49,658 nt of DNA from contig NZ_JAMOKF010000009.1 of NCBI RefSeq assembly GCF_023656545.1, forward strand, positions 1 to 49,658. Reading direction: 5' to 3'. Below are positions 34,853 to 43,077 of this stretch, in pieces; position 1 is the first letter of the stretch; every line of letters starts with the position of its first letter. The translations under genes were made by a program, and so were the position numbers. This stretch comes from Micromonospora phytophila (GTDB lineage Bacteria; Actinomycetota; Actinomycetes; Mycobacteriales; Micromonosporaceae). A model generated the notes under the pieces. That model did not search any database, was not told where the DNA came from, and was given only the letters and a program-made list of their open reading frames with translations.

Positions 34853-36502
34853 GTGGACACAGATGTGATCGTGGTGGGTGGCGGCCTGGCGGGTCTCGTC
34901 GCAGCCGCCGAGGCAGCGGATGCCGGCGCGCGGGTGATGCTGCTCGATCAGGAGCCGGAGCAGAATCTCGGTGGCCAGGCATTCTGGTCGTTCGGCGGGC
35001 TGTTCCTCGTCGACTCGCCGGAGCAGCGGCGGATGGGCATCCGCGACTCCCGCGAGCTGGCCTGGCAGGACTGGCTGGGCAGCGCCGCGTTCGACCGGCC
35101 GGAGGACGCCTGGCCGCGCCGGTGGGCCGAGGCCTACGTCGACTTCGCCGCAGGCGAGAAGCGGGCCTGGTTGCGCGCGATGGGTCATCGGCTGTTCCCG
35201 GTGGTGGGGTGGGCGGAGCGCGGCGACGGCCGGGCGGAGGGCCACGGCAACTCCGTGCCGCGTTTCCACATCACCTGGGGCACCGGTCCAGGCGTGGTCG
35301 AGCCGTTCGAGCGCCGGGTCCGCGACGCCGTCGCCCGCGGCCGGATTGAGCTGCGATTCCGGCATCAGGTGGACGGCCTGGTCACCACGGCGGGTGTGGT
35401 CACCGGGGTCCGCGGCACCGTGCTGGAGCCCAGCGCGGTCGCACGCGGCGTGCCTAGCTCGCGGGTAGCGGTGGGCGATTTCGAGGTCAGCGCCCCAGCG
35501 GTGATCGTGACCTCGGGCGGCATCGGCGGCAACCACGATCTCGTCCGCAAGGCCTGGCCGGCCCGGCTCGGCGTGCCGCCGAAGCACATGGTGGCCGGCG
35601 TGCCGGCGCACGTCGACGGCCGCATGCTCGGCATCACGCAGTCCGCCGGCGGAACGATCATCAACCCCGACCGGATGTGGCACTACGTCGAGGGACTGCG
35701 CAACTTCGACCCGATCTGGCCCGGGCACGGCATCCGGATCCTGCCCGGTCCCTCGTCGCTGTGGGTGGACGCGCAGGGCCAACGGCTGCCGGCGCCGTTC
35801 TTCCCCGGCTTTGACACCCTGGGCACATTGCAGCACCTCATGGCGACCGGCCATGACCACAGCTGGTTCGTACTCACCCAGAAGATCATCGAAAAGGAGT
35901 TCGCTCTCTCCGGCTCGGAGCAGAACCCGGACCTGACCGGGCGCAGCGTCCGTCAGGTACTGGGCCGCATCCGTCCCGGCGCACCGGCACCGGTCGAGGC
36001 CTTCAAGCAGCGCGGGGCCGACTTCGTCGTCGCGGACACCCTCGCGGAACTCGTCACCGGCATGAACAAGCTGACCGACGAGCCGCTCATCGAGCTCGCC
36101 GACCTGGAACGTACGATCGTCGCCCGGGATCGCGAGATCACCAACCCGTACACCAAGGACGCCCAGATCACCGCGATTCGCGGGGCCCGCGCCTACCGCG
36201 GGGACCGGCTGGTCCGGGTGGCCACGCCGCACCGGCTGCTCGACCCCAAGGCGGGACCGCTGATCGCCGTACGCCTGAACATCCTCACCCGCAAAACTCT
36301 GGGCGGGCTGCAGACCGACCTCGCCGGCCGGGTCCTGCGGGCGAACGGCGAGCCACTGCCCGGACTGTACGCCGCGGGCGAGGTCGCCGGGTTCGGCGGC
36401 GGCGGCATGCACGGCTACAACTCGCTGGAGGGCACCTTCCTCGGCGGCTGCCTGTTCTCCGGCCGCATCGCCGGCCGGGCCGCCGCGGCGGCGGTCCGCT
36501 GA
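34853..36502 (+). CDS. FAD-binding dehydrogenase (3-ketosteroid dehydrogenase/fumarate reductase fold)
   Basis: The product is 549 aa from a GTG (VDTDVIVVGGGLAGLVAAAE), the FAD GxGxxG motif. Then come GGQAFWSFGGLFLVDSPEQR and RHQVDGLVTTAGVVTGVRGT, the substrate domain (GHGIRILPGPSSLWVDAQGQ), and the C-terminal flavin-binding LYAAGEVAGFGGGGMHGYNS, LEGTFLGGCLFSGRIAG. This pattern is that of the FAD-binding dehydrogenases related to KstD and fumarate reductase flavoproteins; the reaction is probably removal of hydrogens next to a carbonyl, on an unknown substrate. The frame is open upstream but that part is antisense to the PucR gene. Confidence 0.88.
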   Translation: MDTDVIVVGGGLAGLVAAAEAADAGARVMLLDQEPEQNLGGQAFWSFGGLFLVDSPEQRRMGIRDSRELAWQDWLGSAAFDRPEDAWPRRWAEAYVDFAAGEKRAWLRAMGHRLFPVVGWAERGDGRAEGHGNSVPRFHITWGTGPGVVEPFERRVRDAVARGRIELRFRHQVDGLVTTAGVVTGVRGTVLEPSAVARGVPSSRVAVGDFEVSAPAVIVTSGGIGGNHDLVRKAWPARLGVPPKHMVAGVPAHVDGRMLGITQSAGGTIINPDRMWHYVEGLRNFDPIWPGHGIRILPGPSSLWVDAQGQRLPAPFFPGFDTLGTLQHLMATGHDHSWFVLTQKIIEKEFALSGSEQNPDLTGRSVRQVLGRIRPGAPAPVEAFKQRGADFVVADTLAELVTGMNKLTDEPLIELADLERTIVARDREITNPYTKDAQITAIRGARAYRGDRLVRVATPHRLLDPKAGPLIAVRLNILTRKTLGGLQTDLAGRVLRANGEPLPGLYAAGEVAGFGGGGMHGYNSLEGTFLGGCLFSGRIAGRAAAAAVR

Positions 36503-36750
36503 TGGGCGTACGCAAGAACATGGTCCTGGCCGCATGCGGCGGTCCTGGCCGGGGCTGCCCTGGCCGACGCATCCGGGCCCGGCCGGCGCCGAGCAGCCAC
36601 ATCCCCACTGTGACCGACCGGGCCGACAGTCCTGCGCGCTTCGACAGCCCACTGCTCGCCCGGCTGGCCGAGCCGACTTCTTTCTCCTGCGACAGCGGAT
36701 CCTGCTCGCATAGGTCACACACCGCGACCGCCTTCTTCGTGCAGAGCCGG
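36503..36750. other. Gap between FAD dehydrogenase and GlxA-type regulator
   Basis: An ATG overlaps the dehydrogenase stop (TGATG) and opens an 89-codon frame (MGVRKNMVLAACGGPGRGCP) to 36771 that runs into the antisense of the next gene. Its Pro/Arg/Ser-rich product has no family, so I do not call it a gene. No clear terminator is visible. Confidence 0.3.
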
Positions 36751-37749
36751 TTACCGCGACTGTCCCGTTGATTCCCGGTTGCCATCGATGCTGATGGACT
36801 GGTCGGCGTTTGGGGGTGGGAACGCGCGGCGGTATGCCGACGGGCTGACGCCGACGAGGTCCTTGAACCGGTCGCGGAATGTGGTCGCTGAGGTAAACCC
36901 TGCAGCTTGCCCGACCTGCTCGACTGGCACGGCGGTAGTTTCCAGCAGGTGCTGTGCCCGGCGCACCCGGTGGTGGGTGAGCCATTGCATCGGCGTCGTT
37001 CCGGTTTGTTGACGAAAACGCCGCAGCAACGTTCGAACACTGACAGTAGCTTCAGCTGCTATGTCGTCCAGGCTGAGGTCACTTGCGGTGTTGCTGGCCA
37101 GCCACTGCAGCAGCGGGGCGAGGGAGTTGCCCTGCGCTGTGGGCGGTTCGTGGCTGATGAACTGCGACTGGCCGCCGGCGCGTTCCAGCGGCATCACCGA
37201 GGTGCGGGCTACGTCAGCCGCGACGGCGGCGCCGTGGTCGCGTCGGACCATGTGCAGGCAAAGGTCGAGTCCAGCGGCGGCACCCGCCGAGGTCAGCACA
37301 TCGTGCTCGTCGACGTACAGCAGGTCCGGCTCGACGGTGACGGCGGGATAGCGCCGGGCAAGCTCTGGTGCCGCGGCCCAGTGGGTTGTGGCTCGACGGC
37401 CGTCGAGCAGGCCGGCCGCGGCGAGGGTGAACGCGCCGACGCAGATCGACGCCACCCGGGCTCCCCGGGCTGCCGCCGCCCGCACGGCAGTCAGGACCTG
37501 CGGTGAGACAGGCGCCTGGAGATCCGCGACGCCGGGCACGATCACCGTGTCCGCGTCGCGTAGCACGTCCAGATCCCACGGCGCGCGAAGGATGAACAGC
37601 CCGGCATCGACATCGCGGCGGTCGGCGCACACCTTCACCTGGTAGGCCGCCCGCCCGTCACGCAGTCGAGCTCTGCCGAAAACCTCCAGCGCCGTCGACA
37701 GGTCGAAGCCGACAACCCCGTCGAAGGCCACGACCGCTACCGCATGCAT
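36751..37749 (-). CDS. GlxA-family regulator (DJ-1/PfpI domain plus AraC HTH)
   Basis: The product is 332 aa. Residues 1-170 are a DJ-1/PfpI-like sensor domain (VVAFDGVVGFDLSTALEVFG, ASICVGAFTLAAAGLLDGRR with the nucleophile-elbow Cys, ATTHWAAAPELARRYPAVTV). Residues from about 215 form the two AraC helix-turn-helix motifs (LSLDDIAAEATVSVRTLLRR, QTGTTPMQWL, RAQHLLETTAVPVEQVGQAA, GFTSATTFRDRFKDLVGVSP). Such regulators respond to small nitrogen compounds or unknown ligands. It is divergent from the DUF6010 gene about 105 bases away, which is the probable target. Confidence 0.9.
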   Translation of the reverse strand: MHAVAVVAFDGVVGFDLSTALEVFGRARLRDGRAAYQVKVCADRRDVDAGLFILRAPWDLDVLRDADTVIVPGVADLQAPVSPQVLTAVRAAAARGARVASICVGAFTLAAAGLLDGRRATTHWAAAPELARRYPAVTVEPDLLYVDEHDVLTSAGAAAGLDLCLHMVRRDHGAAVAADVARTSVMPLERAGGQSQFISHEPPTAQGNSLAPLLQWLASNTASDLSLDDIAAEATVSVRTLLRRFRQQTGTTPMQWLTHHRVRRAQHLLETTAVPVEQVGQAAGFTSATTFRDRFKDLVGVSPSAYRRAFPPPNADQSISIDGNRESTGQSR

Positions 37750-37853
37750 CCGCTGACGCTATCCCGGCTGCCATCAACAGCGTGGCGAGCAGCCGTTGAT
37801 GGTTGGCGCTCACGCCGCTGTTCGCCACCACTGACCGGTCGTAGCGTTCTGGC

Positions 37854-38285
37854 GTGATAGTGATCGCGCCGATTCTGATCGGGCTGGCTTACGCCGGACT
37901 GAACTCCTTGATCCCTGCCGCGCACCGCCGGTCGTTCAACGCGGTGATGGTTGCCGGGGCGGGTGCCGCATATCTCAGCGGCGGCTTCGGAGTCTGGGAA
38001 CTGCTGTTCACCGCAGCTATGACGTACGTTGCCTTCAGGGGACTGCGCTCCTGGCGGTGGATCGGCCTGGCATGGCTCATGCACACCGCCTGGGACGTCC
38101 TGCATCACCTGCACGGCAAACCGATCTTGCCGTTCGCGGCACACTCCTCGCTGGGCTGCGCGGTCTGCGACCCCGTCATCGCCCTGTGGTGCCTTGCCGG
38201 CGGCCCGTCCGTGAAGGACCTGTGGCGGCTGTGGTCGCCGCGGTCGATCAACAGTGGGCACGCCACCGAAGGCACTGCCGGGTAG
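37854..38285 (+). CDS. DUF6010-family membrane protein
   Basis: The product is 143 aa from a GTG, with about four membrane helices (APILIGLAYAGLNSLIPAAH, AVMVAGAGAAYLSGGFGVWE, LLFTAAMTYVAFRGL). The conserved WLMHTAWDVLHHLHGKPILP and SLGCAVCDPVIALWCLAG, with two Cys and several His, could bind a metal or quinone, but no function is known. DUF6010 genes are often next to GlxA/AraC-type regulators, as here. Confidence 0.8.
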   Translation: MIVIAPILIGLAYAGLNSLIPAAHRRSFNAVMVAGAGAAYLSGGFGVWELLFTAAMTYVAFRGLRSWRWIGLAWLMHTAWDVLHHLHGKPILPFAAHSSLGCAVCDPVIALWCLAGGPSVKDLWRLWSPRSINSGHATEGTAG

Positions 38286-38779
38286 CCGACGAGCGTAGGG
38301 GTTTGTCGGCCGACTGATGTTCCTCGGTCAGTAGCCGTTGGGAGTCAGGACGTCCACGAAGATCGGATCCCGCTCGGTGCCGCCAAGCGTGATGGAGTCG
38401 TACTTGCAAGATGACCGTGCCGCCGTGCGTCGCCCGGTGCTGACAGCGCCAGCTGGTCCGGAGGCAGGTGCGCCTGCTCCTTCACCCAGTCCGTCGCGTG
38501 TCTGTCGGAGCCCTCACCTACCGCGACGATCGCACCGGCTGCGAGGTGGCCGTGCGCCTGCTGCGACCAACCCTTCCACCCACCTGCCCGTCGCCCTGGG
38601 CGACGACCCCGGGCTGGGCGTACCCGGCGGCACCGTGACTATCGCCAGGCGTTGCGCCGCGCCGGTGAAACGGACCTCGGGGTACTCGCACCGATCCGGA
38701 AACGGCCGCGGGATCCTTCCCGCGGCCGTTCCCGTGTGCTCATCCCGGGCAGGCGGTTGCGTCGGCCCCGTCGGTGCCG
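38286..38779. other. Gap with the C-terminal scrap of a lost gene
   Basis: On the minus strand 38408-38328 reads KYDSITLGGTERDPIFVDVL, TPNGY and then a TGA, a credible protein end whose upstream part is gone. On the plus strand 38480-38700 fragments such as VGALTYRDDRTGCEVAVRLL and LPVALGDDPGLGVPGGTVTI lie in different frames and look like another decayed gene. I cannot name either family. Confidence 0.4.
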
Positions 38780-40654
38780 TTACGAGATCGGGTACTCCGT
38801 GAGGTAGACCGGCGCGCCGACCCGGGTCGTGTCGGCCGGCTCACCCACGCCGTTGACCACGTGGTCGATCGTGCCGGCGCTGAGGTTGACGGTCATGATG
38901 TGGTGCAGCCTGACGCCCGGCGTCACCGGGACCTCGAAGCCGTTCTCGGTGTGGATCGACGGGTTGTTCTGGTTGAAGACGTACACGCCGCCGCCGTGCA
39001 GGGTGTGGTGCTTCACCCGGTCGCCGACCTTGTAGCCGGCCCACCCCTCGACGTCGCCGTTCATCCAGTCGGCCTGCGTCGGCGGGTCGTACGGCAGCTC
39101 GTTCTGGTACAGGACCGTCGTACCGTGCTCGCCGTTCCAGACCGTGTTGTACCGCTGGAAGTGCTCGACGAACAGCCCGGTCGCCGTCACGTGGTCGCCG
39201 TTGATGACGGCACCGTAGCGACCGGTGTTGGTCCGCCAGCGCTCGGTGTCTCCGTTGACACCCTCGCTGAAGCCTTCGACGCCGTGGTCACCGCGCCAGA
39301 CCCAGGTGTGGTCGATGAGGACGTGGTCGCTGTTCACCTCGAGCGCGATGTTCGTCCGGCCGATGTGCGGCCCGCCGACGCGGAAGTACACGTCGGACAG
39401 CGTCGTCGGGTTGTGCGGGGTGCTGGCGTTGCGGCCGTGCTTGCGGCCCACCCGCAGCAGGACCGGCGACTCCGTGAGGCCGGCGTCGATCGTGACGCCG
39501 GCCACGACCACGCCGGGGACGCCGGCGACGTCCAGCGGGACGGCGCCGTTCACGGCGGTGAGGGTGGCGTGGCCCAGGCCGAGGACCACCGTGTCGGGGC
39601 GCCTGACCTCGATGCTGCGTGCGATGTCGTACACGCCCGGCGTGAGCAGCAGGTGCCTGCCGCGCGCGAGCTGGCTGTTGATGACGTGCACCGGGTCGGA
39701 CGGCTTGGCGATGAAGAAGTCGCGGATCGGAATGGTCCGGCCCGGCGTCATGCCGGCGGCCCAGGAGACGCCGCGGCTGTCGCGCTGCACGGCGGGCACG
39801 CGGACGTTGTAGCGGCCCTTCGCGTCGACGTACAGGTAGGGCCTCTCCCGGCTCAGCGGGGTGGTGTCGAGCGTGGTGTACGGCGGGTTCGGGAACCCGG
39901 CGTCGTCCGGAGCGCCCACGACACCGGCGAACACCTGGTTCCACACGGCGTTGGACCAGCTGGCGACCTCACTGTTGCGGGTCAGCCACTGCTGCTGCGA
40001 GCCGTTGATGGTGGCAGGCAGCCGCGAGTCGGCGATGAAGCCGCCGCTGGCGTACTGGGGGCCGGCGGTGCAGTAGTCCATCAGCGACAACCCGCCGCCG
40101 CTGATGTCGAGCCGACGCATCGACACCGCCTGGGACACCGCCCAGAAGTTCGCCGACGACCGGCAGCCGTCCTGGCCGGCCGCGTTGATGTTGATCGACA
40201 GGTTGGACAGGGTGCGCCAGAAGTTGACCAGCGCGAGGCAGTTGCTCGTGCCGCCGCCCTCGAGGCAGCGGTTGTAGACCTCGACCTTGCCGTTGATGTC
40301 CACGTCGGTGGGCGAGGCCCCGAGACCGGAGATCTCGGTGTAGTAGCCGACGTTGACCTGTAGCGGCTGCTCGGCGGTGCCGTAACTACCCGGCTTGAAG
40401 AGGTAGGCGTACCGCTCGGTGCCCATCTCGTTGCCGACCTGCCGGGCGTGCGTCGCGTCGAGCGTCGCCTGGATCTCGCCGACCGGGGTGCTCGGGTCGA
40501 AGATCTTGACGTTGGGCCCGAAGTCCGGCGTACCGTGCCGCGACGGACCGGCGGTCGCCGCCGTGTTCGTCGCGGTGGCAGCTGCGGTCAGCACGAGACC
40601 GAACACGAGCGCCCGGCCGATTCGCCGCCGCACGCCAGGGGACTGCGTCGTCAT
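38780..40654 (-). CDS. Secreted beta-helix glycosidase candidate (GH55-like exo-beta-1,3-glucanase)
   Basis: The product is 624 aa from an ATG with GAGAGGACGA upstream. Residues 1 to about 36 are a signal peptide (RALVFGLVLTAAATATNTAA). The rest is two right-handed beta-helix parts: PDFGPNVKIFDPSTPVGEIQ, MGTERYAYLFKPGSYGTAEQ, VGYYTEISGLGASPTDVDIN, ASGGFIADSRLPATINGSQQ, then KHLLL-like HLLLTPGVYDIARSIEVRRP, VLGLGHATLTAVNGAVPLDV and NGDHVTATGLFVEHFQRYNT. This pattern matches what I know of Streptomyces GH55 enzymes, which release glucose from laminarin; a Glu in YQNELPYD may be the acid. It has been mislabelled in genomes as other things, so the activity is inference. A LacI-type palindrome lies upstream. 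Confidence 0.7.
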   Translation of the reverse strand: MTTQSPGVRRRIGRALVFGLVLTAAATATNTAATAGPSRHGTPDFGPNVKIFDPSTPVGEIQATLDATHARQVGNEMGTERYAYLFKPGSYGTAEQPLQVNVGYYTEISGLGASPTDVDINGKVEVYNRCLEGGGTSNCLALVNFWRTLSNLSININAAGQDGCRSSANFWAVSQAVSMRRLDISGGGLSLMDYCTAGPQYASGGFIADSRLPATINGSQQQWLTRNSEVASWSNAVWNQVFAGVVGAPDDAGFPNPPYTTLDTTPLSRERPYLYVDAKGRYNVRVPAVQRDSRGVSWAAGMTPGRTIPIRDFFIAKPSDPVHVINSQLARGRHLLLTPGVYDIARSIEVRRPDTVVLGLGHATLTAVNGAVPLDVAGVPGVVVAGVTIDAGLTESPVLLRVGRKHGRNASTPHNPTTLSDVYFRVGGPHIGRTNIALEVNSDHVLIDHTWVWRGDHGVEGFSEGVNGDTERWRTNTGRYGAVINGDHVTATGLFVEHFQRYNTVWNGEHGTTVLYQNELPYDPPTQADWMNGDVEGWAGYKVGDRVKHHTLHGGGVYVFNQNNPSIHTENGFEVPVTPGVRLHHIMTVNLSAGTIDHVVNGVGEPADTTRVGAPVYLTEYPIS

Positions 40655-40756
40655 CTAGTTCGTCCTCTCCGCCGGCCGGAAGATGTTCCGGACGCAGCGA
40701 CGCGGGGGTGGGAGGTTGCCGTCGATGAGTGCGGGAGCCCCTCGCGACATGCCGTA

Positions 40757-40770
40757 AGAGAGCGCTCTCT
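40757..40770. promoter_or_regulatory. Perfect 14-base palindrome, LacI-type operator
   Basis: AGAGAGCGCTCTCT lies about 100 bases upstream of the beta-helix gene start. It has the centre GAGCGCTC found in operators of Streptomyces LacI-family sugar regulators such as CebR (TGGGAGCGCTCCCA). No LacI gene is in the window. Confidence 0.7.
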
Positions 40771-41152
40771 GACTCCGTCCGACTTGTATCACGCCGTGAA
40801 AAAAGGGGATAGCATGTTTCTACCCTGTAACCCGGCCATGCGCCACGGTCAGGACCGTGATTTTTCGCCAGCCCCGCGTCGACCCACCACGAAGGACGGT
40901 CCCAGGCAACGTGCGTGTGCGGTCCCACAGCCCGTATTGGTAGGCCCTCGCTGTCCCGGCACACTGTGGCCCACGCTATTTCAATGCCGGCTTCCGGCCC
41001 CTGCACCGCCGAAGCCAGATCCCGACCGTTGCGGCGACCTGGGGAGCAGCGGCCTTGCCTGCAAGGGTGCCGAGGCTCGACGGCGAGCGCCCCGGCGAAA
41101 AACACCCATCGACACGGCAACATTTCTGACAGTGTCGGATAGGTTGCACAGC
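40771..41152. other. Gap upstream of an unknown gene
   Basis: I see no gene. The left part contains AT-rich DNA (a run of six A near 40799) that may belong to a promoter, and the right part leads into the next gene's GTG. Confidence 0.3.
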
Positions 41153-41770
41153 GTGCCGACGGATGAAGATGAGGCTGCCCGGATGCGCCACACCCGGGCA
41201 CAGGATGACGCGAGCGACGCGTGGATGCTCGCAGTGGCGGACAGCGCCCGCAGAAGCAGTCGCGTCCGCGATGACGTGCATGTGTGGGTCTCTTCTGCGC
41301 CACCTCGCGCTGGCGCAACGCCGAACGGCGCCTTCGCTGCCGGCGCAGCCGGGACCGCGGGTACGCCAGACCGCCCACTCGCGGTGGCCTGGTTCGCACC
41401 CCTAACACCGGCGATCACGCAGGCGCTCGACGGACGCGACCAGGAGGCGCAGGTGGAAGCGGCGATAGCCCTCGGACTCCCCCGATGGACACGCGGTGCC
41501 GCGCCACCTCCGGCGCCAGGCTGGTATGTACGTAGGCATCCCATGGGCCTGGCGCTGCACGATCCAACCCAACAAGTCTTCGCCACCGGCGTCATCGAGG
41601 TCTCAGTGGAGTGGACTTCCGCTGCGCTGACGGTCGGCGCGGTCGCCGCCTACGGCGTTGCGTCCCTTGATCCACACACGCCGGGCGCCGGCCCGAGTAT
41701 CGGCGACTCATTGCGCGACGCGCGACGCGCGGGACGCATCGCGGCTGGCTACATGTCCCTGCGCTGGTGA
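41153..41770 (+). CDS. Protein of unknown function
   Basis: From a GTG (VPTDEDEAARMRHTRAQDD) the product is 205 aa. I do not recognise it. The sequence has an acidic start, an Ala/Gly/Pro-rich linker (NGAFAAGAAGTAGTPDRPLA) and a compact second half (VAWFAPLTPAITQALDGRDQ; PAPGWYVRRHPMGLALHDPT; GVIEVSVEWTSAALTVGAVA). No membrane helix, signal or metal motif is visible. GC3 is high and no break occurs, so it is likely real. The start is not fixed by an RBS; an ATG at 41183 is an alternative. The DNA after it (41771-42062) holds a short protein-like frame (VWLAANETRLIRAFVDLTVE) that may be a remnant. Confidence 0.5.
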   Translation: MPTDEDEAARMRHTRAQDDASDAWMLAVADSARRSSRVRDDVHVWVSSAPPRAGATPNGAFAAGAAGTAGTPDRPLAVAWFAPLTPAITQALDGRDQEAQVEAAIALGLPRWTRGAAPPPAPGWYVRRHPMGLALHDPTQQVFATGVIEVSVEWTSAALTVGAVAAYGVASLDPHTPGAGPSIGDSLRDARRAGRIAAGYMSLRW

Positions 41771-42062
41771 CGCCCGCGGTGTGGCTGGCGGCCAACGAGA
41801 CCCGCCTGATCCGCGCGTTCGTCGACCTCACCGTCGAGCAGCCCCACCAGCACAGGCACGCCCGCTCAGCAACTCCATCGGTCCGGTCCCGCCCGGTCCA
41901 GTCCGCCCCGGTGGCTCCCGCGGGTGGCTCCCAAACTGCCAGCATGGGAATTGGAGCCAGCGTTGGTACGACGGCCGCTGTTGGTGTCGTGCTGGGGTCA
42001 GGCTGGGGTCAGGGAGCACGAGCGCGGTGGCGTGCGGCACGTCGATGGGTACGAACAGCGGT

Positions 42063-42437
42063 ATGGCAGATCGACCTCGGCTGACCTTGGCCGCCACTGT
42101 GCTGGACTCCCCCGATGCCCGGGAACTCGCGGCGTTCTACGAACGCCTGCTCGGGTGGTCGCGGCACGACGACGAGCCGGATTGGGTTACGCTGCGCGCC
42201 CCGGACGGCGACGCTGGCCTGTCCTTCCAGACCGAGCCGGCATACGTGCGGCCGGTCTGGCCGGCTGGCCCGCAGCAGCCGCAGATGATGGCCCACCTCG
42301 ACATCCAGGTCGACGACCTCGATGCGGCCTCGGCCCACGCCGTGGCCGTAGGCGCCACCGTGGCGGATTTCCAACCGCAGGAAAACGTGCGGGTGCACCT
42401 TGACCCGGCCGGCCACCCGTTCTGCCTATTCATCTAA
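42063..42437 (+). CDS. VOC-family (glyoxalase-like) protein
   Basis: The product is 124 aa, one VOC domain made of two beta-alpha-beta-beta-beta units: LTLAATVLDSPDARELAAFY, ERLLGWSRHDDEPDWVTLRA and MMAHLDIQVDDLDAASAHAV, NVRVHLDPAGHPFCLFI. The Asp-Pro-x-Gly-His-x-Phe-Cys ending is typical of the DUF-like glyoxalase/bleomycin-resistance relatives that bind small molecules. Whether it is an enzyme or a binding protein cannot be told; metal ligands are incomplete. An in-frame ATG at 42045 is an alternative start. It stands alone among remnants. Confidence 0.82.
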   Translation: MADRPRLTLAATVLDSPDARELAAFYERLLGWSRHDDEPDWVTLRAPDGDAGLSFQTEPAYVRPVWPAGPQQPQMMAHLDIQVDDLDAASAHAVAVGATVADFQPQENVRVHLDPAGHPFCLFI

Positions 42438-42491
42438 GCCGCGCCAGTCGCCGGGCGGTCACGTGGCCTGGCTACGCAATACGAGATCCAG

Positions 42492-42869
42492 TTGGCAGGG
42501 GCAACCTTGGTATACCCGCCGCCGCCGTTGCAAGGCCCACTGCTCGTGCCGCATACGCATAGATTCGCTGCCGTTCGACTGGCTGTCCCGGCTGGAGTTG
42601 GCTTGGGTGACCGACAACCTCGCTCGCGACACGTCCGCCAGTTCACCGAGCACCCTGCGGGTATCGACCTCCTCTTCCTCGCCACCATCACCGACCAACC
42701 GGGCACCGACCCGAACTGGCTACCGCTACCCCGGCTGGTAACCGCCCTGCCTCGGACCCGCTGCGCTCCAGAGCCGCCCTGGCAGCCGCCCGAGGCCGAA
42801 GCCGCCCACGAACCGCGCGGCCACTGGCCTGGTTCGAGGCGGCCACGTAGCCGGCAGCTTCACCGATGA
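42492..42869 (+). other. Weak open frame, possible small gene or remnant
   Basis: A TTG at 42492 opens 125 codons reading AGATLVYPPPPLQGPLLVPH, then PAGIDLLFLATITDQPGTDP and NWLPLPRLVTALPRT. The first 90 codons look protein-like and have moderate GC3; the end is low-complexity. No RBS, family or partner is visible. The remainder of 42438-43077 shows nothing else. Confidence 0.25.
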
Positions 42870-43077
42870 CTCGCGGTGTGGCGCGGGAGGGGCGAACCCG
42901 AGGCGCCCAGCGTGGCATCTGAAATCTCCAATTCGGCCCGCAACCTTGTAGCATGCGGCGGACGACGGCCGGCACCCGAAGCGCGGCTCTGGTACGACTC
43001 GGCGGACGGCACTGGCCGCGTCGGGCGGCCGCGGCGCCGCTCAGGCCGGGGCCGAAGGAGAGAGGAACCTGCTCGGC

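Noticed and set aside
36502..36771. TGATG-coupled 89-codon frame after the FAD dehydrogenase
   Set aside because: The coupling is suggestive, but the product is low-complexity, has no family and runs into the antisense of the GlxA-type regulator.
33875..36985. Minus-strand open frame of over 1000 codons
   Set aside because: It runs antisense through the FAD dehydrogenase gene and out of frame through the PucR gene; its Pro/Arg/Gly-rich product is typical of GC-rich shadow frames.
38774..40363. Plus-strand 529-codon frame opposite the beta-helix enzyme
   Set aside because: Shadow of a signal-peptide-bearing secreted protein on the other strand.
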